This document shows positions 1 through 7,810 of a stretch of 33,100 nt of DNA, piece after piece. The stretch is from positions 1-33,100 of the forward strand of contig CADDZE010000041.1 in the NCBI GenBank assembly GCA_902812465.1. Reading direction: 5' to 3'. Position numbers and translations under genes: made by a program. This DNA is from Acidobacteriota bacterium (GTDB taxonomy: Bacteria > Acidobacteriota > Terriglobia > UBA7540). Below the pieces are notes generated by a model. That model did not search any database. It was given only the letters and a program-made list of their open reading frames with translations, and had not been told where the DNA came from. Within the stretch, counting starts at the first letter, position 1; each line of letters begins with the position of its first letter.

Positions 1-11
1 GAGTTCGATCC

Positions 12-1754
12 TCAGGCAAGTCCCCACAGCTCCGTCAACTCCTTGCGGGACTTGGCCTTAAGCCTCATGAGCTCCGCCACCCGGGCTAAGTTGTTGCTCC
101 GCTTGGCCGCTTGCATCTCCCGTTCCACCGCCTGTGCCTTTAGCTTGAAGGCGGCCTCGATCACACGCTCGCGCTCCGGCGTCTCCCCCGGCCACAGCAA
201 CGCCTCGCGAAGGATGCGGTTTTCTGCCTCGCTCAAAAACGGTTCAAGGTCACTGACGCTGACGGGGTTGCCAGCGCCCAGTCGCTCGCTCGCCACCTGC
301 ATCAGCCGCTCCGTAGCCAGCCCCGCGAAGACACCTTCGGCTACAAGCCGGGGAAGAAACTCGGCGGCCAAGGCGGGATTCTCCAGACAAGCCCGCAGCA
401 GGTCCCGCTCTGCGGGCGTCGGACGTAACCGTTCTGAATCGCGCGGTGGTTGCAGACTGGGACGCGCGCGGGCAGCGCTGCGTTTCAATTCCTCGCGCAG
501 CAGGGCATCGTCTAGCCGCAAGCGCTCGGCCAGCCGGGCAGCCCAGGCCGCCCGTAGCAGGGGACTCGGCAGCCGCGCCAGGTAAGGTAACACGGCGTTG
601 GCAGCCGCCACGCGTCCCTGGGGTGTATCGAGGCCGTGAGCAGCAGCGGCGCGGTCAGCCAGATAGTCGAGGTAAGAAGGCGCCGCGTCCAGAAGCTTGC
701 GGTACGCCTCGGCCCCGTGGTGGCGAATGAACGCGTCCGGATCCAGTCCCGGTGGCAGCACCAGCACCTGCACTTCGAACCCTTCCTCCAACAATAGTCC
801 CAGGGAGCGCTCCGTAGCCGCCATGCCTGCCGAATCGGGATCGTAGTTCACCACCGCGCGCCGCGTGTGGCGGCCCAGCAGGCGGACCTGACTCTCCGTC
901 AGGCTGGTGCCACAGCTGGCCACGACATTTTCGACCCCAGCCGAGGCCACCGCAATGCAATCCATATATCCTTCCACCAACACGGCACGATCAAGCCGGC
1001 GGATGGCCTCTGCCGCCCGGTCCAGATTGTAAAGCACCCGGCTTTTGCTGTAGATGGGCGTCTCCGGCGAGTTGAGATACTTCGGCGGTTCCTCTCCGAG
1101 TGCCCTTCCCCCAAAGGCCACGATTCGGCCGCCCTCATTGGCAATGGGAAACATCACCCTCCGCCGGAAGCGGTCGAACCGTCGGTCTCCTTCGGCAGCG
1201 CGGATCACCAGCCCGCTTTTCTCCATCAGGCCGGCATGGAAATCCATGCCCGCCAGCCGGCGGGCGAGCGCCTGGCCGTCCGAAGGGGCGTAGCCGATAC
1301 GGAATCGCGCAAGGGCCTGGTCACCCAAACCGCGGTCCGCCAGGTAGGCGCGCGCCGCCCGGCCTTCCGTGGTTGCCGAAAGCTGCGTGGCAAAGAAGTG
1401 TGCTGCCGCTTCGTGCATTCTGTAAAGCGCTGCCCGTTCCTGGGCGCGGGCGTCAGAGGCGGCGTCCGCTTCGGTCTCGCGCAGGCGCACGCCGACCTTC
1501 TCGGCGAGACGCCGCAGCGCTTCTGGAAACGTCAGGTGCTCCATCAGCATGACAAACTTGAACACGTCTCCGCCCACACCGCAGCCAAAGCAGTGAAAAA
1601 TCTGCTTCACCGGATGAACCGCGAAGGACGGCGTCTTCTCCTGGTGGAAAGGGCACAATCCAACCAGGTTCACCCCCGCCTTGCGCAGTTTCACGTGTTC
1701 GCCAACGATGCGGACGATGTCGGCAGCCGCCCGCACTTCATCCACCTGGCGCAT
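12..1754 (-). CDS. dnaG: DNA primase DnaG
   Basis: This gene encodes the replicative primase, which makes the RNA primers used by the DNA polymerase at the fork. The 580-residue protein has the CHC2 zinc finger at its N-terminus (C34-x2-H37-x17-C55-x2-C58), then the primase catalytic core, then a TOPRIM domain with the EGYMD motif and the DPDSAG metal-binding motif. The C-terminal helical part that contacts the DnaB helicase is present but weakly conserved, as is normal. The start is the ATG at 1754, which puts the zinc finger at the usual distance from the N-terminus. It lies 6 bp downstream of the Cys-rich gene at 1761-2396, so the two are very likely co-transcribed. Nothing is missing from the catalytic motifs. 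Length and motif order match the family. Confidence 0.97.
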   Translation of the reverse strand: MRQVDEVRAAADIVRIVGEHVKLRKAGVNLVGLCPFHQEKTPSFAVHPVKQIFHCFGCGVGGDVFKFVMLMEHLTFPEALRRLAEKVGVRLRETEADAASDARAQERAALYRMHEAAAHFFATQLSATTEGRAARAYLADRGLGDQALARFRIGYAPSDGQALARRLAGMDFHAGLMEKSGLVIRAAEGDRRFDRFRRRVMFPIANEGGRIVAFGGRALGEEPPKYLNSPETPIYSKSRVLYNLDRAAEAIRRLDRAVLVEGYMDCIAVASAGVENVVASCGTSLTESQVRLLGRHTRRAVVNYDPDSAGMAATERSLGLLLEEGFEVQVLVLPPGLDPDAFIRHHGAEAYRKLLDAAPSYLDYLADRAAAAHGLDTPQGRVAAANAVLPYLARLPSPLLRAAWAARLAERLRLDDALLREELKRSAARARPSLQPPRDSERLRPTPAERDLLRACLENPALAAEFLPRLVAEGVFAGLATERLMQVASERLGAGNPVSVSDLEPFLSEAENRILREALLWPGETPERERVIEAAFKLKAQAVEREMQAAKRSNNLARVAELMRLKAKSRKELTELWGLA

Positions 1755-1760
1755 TTCAGC

Positions 1761-2396
1761 CTATCCCGGCACGATGATGCTGGGCGCCGGCCTCGAATAA
1801 TCCTCCGAAGCCAGCTGCGTACGCAGGAAGTCGAGAAAGGCGCGGCTCTTGGGACGCCCATTCATCCGTAGCACGCCCAGCTTGGCGAAGAAAATGAGCA
1901 CGTCCCGCAGCTCGGAATCGGAAACCCGCTCCAGATCCCTGGCAGCTTTCGTGTGCTGATAGCCGCGCAAGGCCGCCTTCAGCGACTCGTACAATTCACG
2001 CTGCAGCGGAGGCACGGGCGGCTTCTCATAATAGACGCCGCTCGATAGCGTTTGGTAGGTTTCCGCCAGCGACGTCACGGCGGCGACCACGTCGGAATCC
2101 ACCAGTTCGCGCCTTTCCCGGGCGTAGACACAAACGGCATTAGCCAGGCCAACCAGCACCCGCTCGTGGTCCACGATGAACGACTCGGGAATCTTGCGGT
2201 CGGGGAAAGGCAGCTCGCGTGCCTCCAGGTTGCGACGCCCTTCTTCGGCGCGCCGGCTAGCGACCAGGTAAACGCAGTCCGCCGGGCAGTCGATGGTCAC
2301 CTCGCGCTCGGTGCCGCAGCACACGGAGCAGATAGATTCGGCCTTGGCAGGGCAGAAGCGGCTGGCTTTTCTCTTGCGGCAGATGGGGCACGTCAT
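1761..2396 (-). CDS. Cys-rich putative zinc-binding protein upstream of dnaG
   Basis: A 211-residue protein of unknown function. The first 45 residues contain paired cysteines (CPIC, then FCP, CSVC/C and CPADC) that look like one or two zinc knuckles. The rest is predicted soluble and helical, with no signal peptide or membrane segment. The segment DRKIPESFIVDHERVLVGL and the C-terminal KSRAFLDFLR are distinctive, but I cannot assign them to a named family. The gene sits directly before dnaG with a 6-bp gap, so it may be a replication or housekeeping accessory. That is inference from position only. The ATG at 2396 starts immediately before the first CxxC, which supports this start. Confidence 0.85.
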   Translation of the reverse strand: MTCPICRKRKASRFCPAKAESICSVCCGTEREVTIDCPADCVYLVASRRAEEGRRNLEARELPFPDRKIPESFIVDHERVLVGLANAVCVYARERRELVDSDVVAAVTSLAETYQTLSSGVYYEKPPVPPLQRELYESLKAALRGYQHTKAARDLERVSDSELRDVLIFFAKLGVLRMNGRPKSRAFLDFLRTQLASEDYSRPAPSIIVPG

Positions 2397-2578
2397 GGCG
2401 CTTGCAAGCCCCGGGACCCAGCGGCTCAGGCGCTGCCCCGGGCAAGCGGGGACGGCTCTCGTTCACGATGGGTCATGCGTGGCCGTTCACCCAGCTCGAT
2501 TCATGCTAGCACAGCCTGCGCGCTGGCGTCGCCTGGCCTGGGCCGGCCCCCAACCGTGGTTTTGGGTGCGGACGGAGG

Positions 2579-2619
2579 AGCCCGATCTCGTGTTTTTCAA
2601 TCACATATCCGGTTCGTTT
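2579..2619 (-). repeat. Short dispersed repeat, copy A
   Basis: These 41 nt on the minus strand match 14399-14438 on the plus strand at about 36 of 41 positions, including an unbroken 17-nt block (AAACGAACCGGATATGT). The copy lies in the divergent gap between the Cys-rich gene and the GntR gene, at the point where the coding-like frame at 2597-2875 stops. It may be a non-autonomous mobile element or a relic of one. No terminal inverted repeats or target duplication are visible. Confidence 0.6.
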
Positions 2620-2875
2620 GGTCAAACAAAACGGCGCGGTAAAGCGGCGTTGCGCGCAGCCATTGATGCTGGCGGAAAGCGGTTTCCGCCGACTCGTAGA
2701 GCGGACCGAGCGGCTCAACCGCCGGAGCTTGAAGTCCGGCGGCTGCCGGCCCGCGATTCACGGCGAGCCACACCACGAGAAAGAGCGCAAGGAGGAGGCG
2801 GAGCCCGCGGGCGCCCGCCGCTGGCTCGCCGTTCTGCCGCGTTCCAGTCCCTGGATCCATCACCGCCACGAACAT
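2597..2875 (-). pseudogene. Truncated small membrane protein with TPR-like helix (possible remnant)
   Basis: An open frame of about 92 codons encodes a short polar N-terminus, one hydrophobic segment (LRLLLALFLVVWLAVN) and then a TPR-like helix pair (YESAETAFRQHQWLRATPLY). Its third codon positions are mostly G or C, as in the real genes around it, which suggests it was once coding. The frame ends inside dispersed repeat copy A, right after the TPR-like helix, so the 3' part of the gene appears lost. It overlaps the 5' side of the gntR promoter region. It could be a chance frame; no homologue is recognised. Confidence 0.3.
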
Positions 2876-2876
2876 C

Positions 2877-2924
2877 TTGACAGGCCCCGCCAGGAATGGT
2901 AAATGAGGCCGGTTGTCTAGACAA
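2877..2924 (+). promoter_or_regulatory. gntR promoter with palindromic operator
   Basis: A perfect -35 hexamer TTGACA (2877-2882) is followed 16 nt later by a weak -10 (GTAAAT, 2899-2904). Where transcription would begin lies a perfect 12-bp palindrome, TTGTCTAGACAA (2913-2924), six bases before the ATG at 2931. GntR/HutC regulators of amino-sugar use (DasR, NagR/YvoA) bind sites centred on GTCTAGAC, so this is most likely the autoregulatory operator. The leader would be only about 20 nt. Confidence 0.65.
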
Positions 2925-2930
2925 GCAGTC

Positions 2931-3710
2931 ATGCTGCCCTTCGCCATCGACCGCCACAGCGTGGTGCCCATCTACTACCAGATCCAGCAGCACCTCCTGG
3001 ACCGCATCCACCGCGGGGAGCTGAAACCCGGTGATCCCGTGCCCCCGGAGCAGGAGCTCTCGGCCAGCCTCGGGGTGAGCCGCATGACCGTTCGCCAGGC
3101 CCTCAAGTCGCTTTGCAGCCTGGGGGTCGCTTACAGCCGGCGCGGCCGCGGCACCTTTATTTCGGGCATGAAGCTGGAAAAGAACTGCCGGCAGGTGCGC
3201 TCCTTCACCGAGGAGATGCAGGCGCTGGGGCTCCGCCCGCGGTCGAAGGTGCTGTCGTTCCGCGTACGGCCGGCCGCGCGCGAAGTGAGTGAGGCGCTGC
3301 GGCTGCGGCCCAAGGAGCCCGTCATCCGCCTCGAGCGCATCCGCCTGGCCGGCGCCTCGCCCATGGGGGTTGAATCGAGCTACCTTCCCCAGCGCCTCTG
3401 CCCGGACTTGCTTTCACAGTTCGATCCGCGGGGATCGCTCTACCAGGCTTTGTGGCAGCACTACGGCATCCAAATGCTCTTCGCTGACGAAACGGTGGAG
3501 GCGGGCCTGGCGAGCGCCCAGGACTCCCAGCGGTTGCGTGTGCCGGTGGGGGCTCCGGTCTTTCTCTTTACCCGGCTCTCGTACGTGCACGGCGGGCAGC
3601 CGGTGGAGTACGTCAAGTCGGTGTACCGCGGCGACCGGTACAAGATTGTGAACCGGCTCACGCGCCTGAATCGCGCCCTGCTGACGGGTGGCAGCGGGTT
3701 GGTCACCTGA
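2931..3710 (+). CDS. GntR/HutC-family transcriptional regulator
   Basis: A DNA-binding regulator of 259 residues. Residues about 10-75 form the winged helix (VPIYYQIQQHLLDRIHRGEL, then LGVSRMTVRQAL and the wing SRRGRGTFIS). Residues about 95-245 form the UTRA effector domain, which binds a small sugar-like ligand in the HutC/NagR branch. I chose the ATG at 2931. The alternative TTG at 2913 lies inside the perfect TTGTCTAGACAA palindrome that is probably the operator, so starting there would put the operator inside the coding region. The next gene, 30 bp downstream, is a SIS-domain sugar-phosphate protein. The regulator is therefore likely to repress itself and that gene and to respond to an amino-sugar phosphate or similar ligand. 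The ligand is inferred from family and context only. Confidence 0.93.
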   Translation: MLPFAIDRHSVVPIYYQIQQHLLDRIHRGELKPGDPVPPEQELSASLGVSRMTVRQALKSLCSLGVAYSRRGRGTFISGMKLEKNCRQVRSFTEEMQALGLRPRSKVLSFRVRPAAREVSEALRLRPKEPVIRLERIRLAGASPMGVESSYLPQRLCPDLLSQFDPRGSLYQALWQHYGIQMLFADETVEAGLASAQDSQRLRVPVGAPVFLFTRLSYVHGGQPVEYVKSVYRGDRYKIVNRLTRLNRALLTGGSGLVT

Positions 3711-3740
3711 GGCTGGCCGCCGCTGTCCCGTGGAAACCCG

Positions 3741-4496
3741 ATGTCTGCCGAAGAATATTTCAGCCGCATCACCAACATCCTCGCGCAAATCCGTTCAACA
3801 CAGAAAGAGAAGATCGCCGCGGCGGGTGAGGCTTTTGCCGTCTCGATCGCTTCTGGCGGGCGCGTCTACCTGTTCGGCAGCGGCCATTCGGTGATCCCGG
3901 TGCTGGACGTCTTCCCGCGCTACGGCAGCTTTGTCGGCTTCCAGCCCATCTACGACCCGCGGCTGATGTGGTTCAACGTGGTGGGCCCGGGCGGCGCCCG
4001 GGAGCTGTTGTGGCTGGAGCGGCAGGAAGGTTACGCACGCGTCATTCTGGCCAGCTATGACCTCGAGCCGCGCGACTCGATGCTGGTGTTCTCGCACGGG
4101 GGGCTCAACGCCGTTCCGGTGGAGATGGCCATGGAGGCCAAGGCGCGTGGCCTTCGCGTCGTCTCCGTCTCCTCTCACCAGAACCACCGGCAGGCTCGCG
4201 CCACGCACTCCACCGGTAAGAAGCTGCCCGACGTCTCCGATATCGCCATCGACAATTGCGTTCCGCCCGAGGACGCCTTAGTCAGTGTCAAGGGTCTGCC
4301 CGAAAGGCTGGCCGCGGGCTCGACCGTCGCCGCGGTGGCGATTGCCATGGCGTTGGTGGCCGAAACGGGCGCTCGGCTGGCCGCCGCCGGCCACCGGCCC
4401 CTAACCTTCGTCTCCCCCAACGCGGGCCTGCCGCCCGAACACAACGAGGGCGTTTTCCGGGCTTATGCCCAGAGGTCGTTGCCGCGCAAGTCATGA
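3741..4496 (+). CDS. SIS-domain sugar isomerase-like protein (UPF0309 type)
   Basis: A 251-residue SIS-domain protein, the fold used by isomerases and by regulators that bind phosphosugars. The phosphosugar loop VYLFGSGHS is near residues 34-42, and the second SIS strand-helix (DSMLVFSHGGLNAVPVEMA) is near residues 112-130. The C-terminal region (SPNAGLPPEHNEGVF) resembles the UPF0309 sugar-isomerase-domain family, which often sits next to GntR regulators. It has no signal peptide, so it should act in the cytoplasm. It follows gntR by 30 bp and precedes the TonB-receptor stub by 37 bp, consistent with one operon. The exact substrate is unknown. An amino-sugar or N-acetylmuramic-acid-type phosphate is plausible given the regulator. 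Confidence 0.85.
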   Translation: MSAEEYFSRITNILAQIRSTQKEKIAAAGEAFAVSIASGGRVYLFGSGHSVIPVLDVFPRYGSFVGFQPIYDPRLMWFNVVGPGGARELLWLERQEGYARVILASYDLEPRDSMLVFSHGGLNAVPVEMAMEAKARGLRVVSVSSHQNHRQARATHSTGKKLPDVSDIAIDNCVPPEDALVSVKGLPERLAAGSTVAAVAIAMALVAETGARLAAAGHRPLTFVSPNAGLPPEHNEGVFRAYAQRSLPRKS

Positions 4497-4533
4497 CCAA
4501 CCGCCCCCGTTGGGGGCCTGAAAGGAGGCACCG

Positions 4534-4863
4534 ATGCTCCGGTACGGGCGCGAAGGCCGTCTCAGGACGGCAGGAACCCTGGCTCTGTGGTCGCTGGCTG
4601 GCTTGGCCTCGCTTCGGGCGCAGGAAATCACCGGCGTTAACAACCGGGACTTTGCCGTCTATAAGAGTTTCCGCACGCGTTGGTTCGGCGGCAGCTTGAC
4701 GGGCGAGCACAACGCGCTTCAGTTCCGCACCGAGTTCTTCAACGTGTGGAATCACACCCAGTTCTCAGGCTTGGACACCCCATTCGGCGACCCAGCCTTC
4801 GGCCGGGTGGTTTCTGTCTACCCGCCGCGGGAAATCCAGTTTGGCCTGAAGTTCTTGTGGTGA
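4534..4863 (+). pseudogene. TonB-dependent receptor (Oar-like) stub with large internal deletion
   Basis: The 109-codon frame has an excellent ribosome site (AAAGGAGG, 6 nt before the ATG) and a signal peptide ending at ...SLRAQ. It then jumps directly to the extreme C-terminus of an Oar-like outer-membrane receptor: RDFAVYKSF, LQFRTEFFNVWNHTQF and the terminal PREIQFGLKFLW beta-strand. Full acidobacterial receptors of this type have about 1000 residues, with a carboxypeptidase-regulatory domain and a plug starting soon after QEITG. Here both ends are intact and in frame but the plug and nearly all the barrel are missing. An in-frame internal deletion is the simplest reading. The product cannot form a barrel pore. 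The position between the SIS gene and GH42 suggests the complete gene once imported sugars for this locus. An assembly collapse is the main alternative. Confidence 0.75.
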
Positions 4864-4973
4864 GCGCGGCGGGGCAACTCCTCGGCGGTCGCGAAGGCGC
4901 GCTGGGAGCTCACCGCTCGGGGCTAGGCTGGCGCGCCCAGGGGGCGATAGCCCCCGGCGCGTTCACCCCTTCA

Positions 4974-7277
4974 ATGCGGGTTATGACCTTACGGATCGCG
5001 AGCGCGGCGAAGCGAGTAGTCGAAACTCTGCGGCTTAGTCTCATGTTGCTGGCGGCGCTGCCGGCTCCGGGTTTGGCCGCGCCCTCTCCCGCCGCAGACG
5101 AGCACTTCTTTCCGGTTGCTGTTTGGTATGGGGGAGGCAAGGCGCGGGCTCCCATGCTCGAGCGCCTGGATTCGACCAGCGCGGAGCGTTGGGGCCGCGA
5201 CCTGGACCAGATCAAGGCGGCCGGCTTCAATACCGTCAAGTGCTGGGTGGACTGGGCCACCGCTGAGCCGCGTCCGGGCGAATTCCACTTCGAGAATCTG
5301 GACTTGCTGCTGCACCTGGCGGAAGCGCGCGGGCTGCGCGTCATCATTCAGGTCTACCTCGATTCCGCTCCCGACTGGGTGGGCGAACGTTATCCGGACG
5401 GCCGCTTCGTGGATCGTAGTGGCGCCGTAATCCGGTCACAATCGGCGCCCGGTTTCTGCATCGACCATGCCGGCGTCCGCGGCGAGATCGTCAAGTTCCT
5501 CGCGGCCCTCTCCCAGGACGCGAACCGTTCACCGGCGCTCTATGGCTGGGATGCCTGGAGCGAGCCTCACGTTATTAATTGGGCGGACTTCCCTTATCTT
5601 CCCCAGGCCGAGTTCTGCTTCTGCCCGCACACCCAAGCGCGCTTCCGCCAGTGGCTGAAGGCCAAGTACAAGACCCTCCCTGCCCTCAATGCTGCCTGGT
5701 ACCGCCGATTCGAGACCTGGGACCAGGTGGAGCCGCCGCGCTTCTCCACCATCCTTTCTTACACCGACTACCTCGACTGGCGAGCTTTCATCGATGACAA
5801 GCTGGCCGGCGATTTGGAAACGCGCGTCGAGGCTATTCGCAGCGCCGACCATACCCACGCCATCACCAGCCACGCGGCCAGCCCCGCCTTGTTCACTTCG
5901 CCCGTGGACGGTTATGGCGAGCCTGACGACTGGAAGATGAGCCGCGCCGCCGACTTCTTCGGCACCTCGCTCTACCCCAAGCACTCCGAGTCGCTGCACC
6001 CCTGGTCGTACCAGCAGCTTGCTGCCGCACTGGACTTTACCCGTTCGGCCGGCCGCAGCGACGGCAAGGGCTTCTGGATTGGCGAGCTGCAGGCAGGCCA
6101 GGGCGTAACCGGAATGCGGATTGCCGAGCCCGTGACAGCGCAGGATGTCACCTTTTGGATGTGGAAAGTGGTGGCAAACGGGGCGCGGGAAATCGCCGTC
6201 TACGCCTGGTATCCGATGAGCTCGGGCTTTGAATCCAACGGCTACGGCCTGGTGAATCTGGATGGCACGCTGACGGACCGCGCCCGTGCCGCCGGCCAGG
6301 TGGCCCGCATCATCGGCCGCCATGCGGCAGACCTGCTGACCGCCCAGCCCGCGCCAGCCCAAGTGGCGATCCTCTACAACCGGCTATCCTACATGGTAGG
6401 TGGCGAGCAGGCGTCGCTTTCGAGGCTGGGCAATGCGGAACGCGACTCGTTGCTCGGCCTTCACCAGGCATTCCTGGAAGAACAGATTCCCGTCGATTTC
6501 GTCCATCCAGACGACGTGATGCAGGGCCGTCTCAGCCCCTACAAGATCGTCTTCGTCCCTTACCCGGTGATGCTCTCCCAGAACGTAGCCGAAGGCTTGA
6601 AGCGCTATATCCAAGCCGGAGGGACAGTGGTAGCCGAGGCTCGGCTGGCATGGAACGACGAACGAGGCTTCGCCAGCGACGTCATCCCCGGCTTTGGACT
6701 GGCCCCGGTGTTCGGCGCGCGCGAGAAGGTGATCCGGCCAGTCGAGCAAGCCAAGATGTTGCTCTCCTCCGCCCTGGGCGACATGAAGGTGGGCCAGGCG
6801 GTGACGGGCGAAGCCTTCCAGGAAGAGCTGGATCCCCTGGCGGGAGCGGACGTGCTGGCGCGGTTTGCTGACGGGGTGCCCGCAATCGTCCAGAACCATG
6901 CCGGCCAAGGCAAGGCCATCCTGATCGGCTCCTTCGTGGCCCTGGCCTACCAGCGCGCCCACGATGCCTCGGCAAAGGCCCTGCTGGTAGCCCTAGCACG
7001 ATCCGCTGGTGTCTCGGCGGATGTCGAAGTGAAAGGTGCCCCTCAAGTCGAAGTCCGCCGCCTGGTAAGCGCAAGTGAACAGGTGCTGTTTGCCTTCAAC
7101 CACTCTGGCCAGCCGGTCCGCGCCACCATTTCGGTCCGGCTTCCCTGGGCGGTAAAGGAGGCACGAAACCTCTCCGACGATGAAACCGTCTTCGTTCAGC
7201 AAGAAAGTGGAAGAGTGAACCTGGTCAGAAGCCTCCGCGCCGGGGAGATATTCGTCGTGCGCGTGTCGCGCCGCTGA
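4974..7277 (+). CDS. Secreted GH42 beta-galactosidase-like glycoside hydrolase
   Basis: A 767-residue enzyme expected to hydrolyse beta-galactosides. It has a basic N-terminus and hydrophobic stretch (LRLSLMLLAALPAPGLAA, about residues 19-36), which reads as a signal peptide, so it probably acts in the periplasm or outside. The GH42 TIM barrel covers about residues 45-430. The acid/base is probably E197 in YGWDAWSEPH and the nucleophile E371 in FWIGELQAG. The flavodoxin-like trimerisation domain follows (about 455-690, with FVPYPVMLS and YIQAGGTVV) and then a small beta-domain. The ATG at 4974 (or 4983) is chosen because it places the signal peptide at the N-terminus. The frame is open further upstream, but that part overlaps the receptor stub. 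The acid/base is preceded by Ser rather than the Asn usual in clan GH-A. Confidence 0.9.
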   Translation: MRVMTLRIASAAKRVVETLRLSLMLLAALPAPGLAAPSPAADEHFFPVAVWYGGGKARAPMLERLDSTSAERWGRDLDQIKAAGFNTVKCWVDWATAEPRPGEFHFENLDLLLHLAEARGLRVIIQVYLDSAPDWVGERYPDGRFVDRSGAVIRSQSAPGFCIDHAGVRGEIVKFLAALSQDANRSPALYGWDAWSEPHVINWADFPYLPQAEFCFCPHTQARFRQWLKAKYKTLPALNAAWYRRFETWDQVEPPRFSTILSYTDYLDWRAFIDDKLAGDLETRVEAIRSADHTHAITSHAASPALFTSPVDGYGEPDDWKMSRAADFFGTSLYPKHSESLHPWSYQQLAAALDFTRSAGRSDGKGFWIGELQAGQGVTGMRIAEPVTAQDVTFWMWKVVANGAREIAVYAWYPMSSGFESNGYGLVNLDGTLTDRARAAGQVARIIGRHAADLLTAQPAPAQVAILYNRLSYMVGGEQASLSRLGNAERDSLLGLHQAFLEEQIPVDFVHPDDVMQGRLSPYKIVFVPYPVMLSQNVAEGLKRYIQAGGTVVAEARLAWNDERGFASDVIPGFGLAPVFGAREKVIRPVEQAKMLLSSALGDMKVGQAVTGEAFQEELDPLAGADVLARFADGVPAIVQNHAGQGKAILIGSFVALAYQRAHDASAKALLVALARSAGVSADVEVKGAPQVEVRRLVSASEQVLFAFNHSGQPVRATISVRLPWAVKEARNLSDDETVFVQQESGRVNLVRSLRAGEIFVVRVSRR

Positions 7278-7474
7278 GGCGGGCTGATGAGGGTACGGAG
7301 TGCCAGTGCACGCGCCTGTATGCCGCGTGTGCCAAGAAGACCCCATTGACAACTTAGACCCAATAGACCTCGACTTTTGCCACGATCTCATTAAGCTGGA
7401 AGAAGAGCACAAGGCTGTGCCTGGACGAGTGGCGGTCTCCGTTCCTTGGCATGTGCCTCCGGGCTCCGAATTCA

Positions 7475-7515
7475 AAATTTTCAGGAACGAAGCCACCAAG
7501 TTATTGAAAATACGT
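7475..7515. repeat. 41-nt direct repeat, unit 1
   Basis: This unit is identical to 7642-7682 except for one A/G difference. It begins AAATTTTCAGGAACGAAG and ends TTGAAAATACGT. The spacing between units is 167 bp. The second half resembles dispersed repeat copies A and B (shared TTGAAAA followed by ACG), so all four may belong to one element family. Confidence 0.85.
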
Positions 7516-7585
7516 CGAAGCCCCGAGAGCCAGGGCGACAACAAGAGGCGAGCGGTCAGAAGCGGCGGATTGCGGGGGATCGGAC

Positions 7586-7609
7586 TTGACATTTCACTTG
7601 ACATTTCAA
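7586..7609. repeat. Tandem 12-bp duplication containing TTGACA
   Basis: TTGACATTTCAC is followed directly by TTGACATTTCAA, giving two -35-like hexamers 12 bp apart. No well-placed -10 box follows, so promoter activity is not supported. Confidence 0.6.
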
Positions 7610-7641
7610 ATGAGAGGAGCAGAAATCGCCGCTTGACAGCG

Positions 7642-7682
7642 AAATTTTCAGGAACGAAGCCACCAAGTTGTTGAAAATACGT
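7642..7682. repeat. 41-nt direct repeat, unit 2
   Basis: Second copy of the repeat at 7475-7515, differing at one base, in the same orientation and 128 bp before the ROK gene start. Confidence 0.85.
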
Positions 7683-7810
7683 GGAGACCAGGAACAACCG
7701 GGGCCCAAATCGGTCAAGCACCTGAAAGCCAGCAACGGCGCGCCAAGGCGGCAAACCCAATACCAATGATACAAATTGGACGATAATCGCTCCTCGAGAC
7801 TTTCCATTCC

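Larger units (their letters stand above)
7278..7810. other. Repeat-rich intergenic region between GH42 and ROK genes
   Basis: This 533-bp stretch has no convincing gene. A plus-strand frame at 7300-7674 (124 codons, starting MPVHAPVCRVCQED) runs through the repeats and looks like chance. The region holds two near-identical 41-nt direct repeats and a 12-bp tandem duplication, described separately. No clear promoter for the ROK gene is seen, although three TTGACA hexamers occur (7586, 7598 and 7634). Confidence 0.6.

Noticed and set aside
867-1871. Long plus-strand open frame antisense to dnaG
   Set aside because: It is a shadow of the high-GC dnaG gene: no ribosome site, and His/Arg-rich low-sense sequence.
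4680-4973. 98 extra in-frame codons upstream of the GH42 start
   Set aside because: They overlap the receptor stub in another frame and would bury the signal peptide inside the protein.
7300-7674. 124-codon plus-strand frame with a CRVC start
   Set aside because: It runs through both repeat units and the tandem duplication, has no ribosome site, and its composition is not protein-like after the first 60 codons.
7475-7682. Possible CRISPR-like array
   Set aside because: There are only two units, 126 bp apart, with a non-spacer-like middle and no cas genes.
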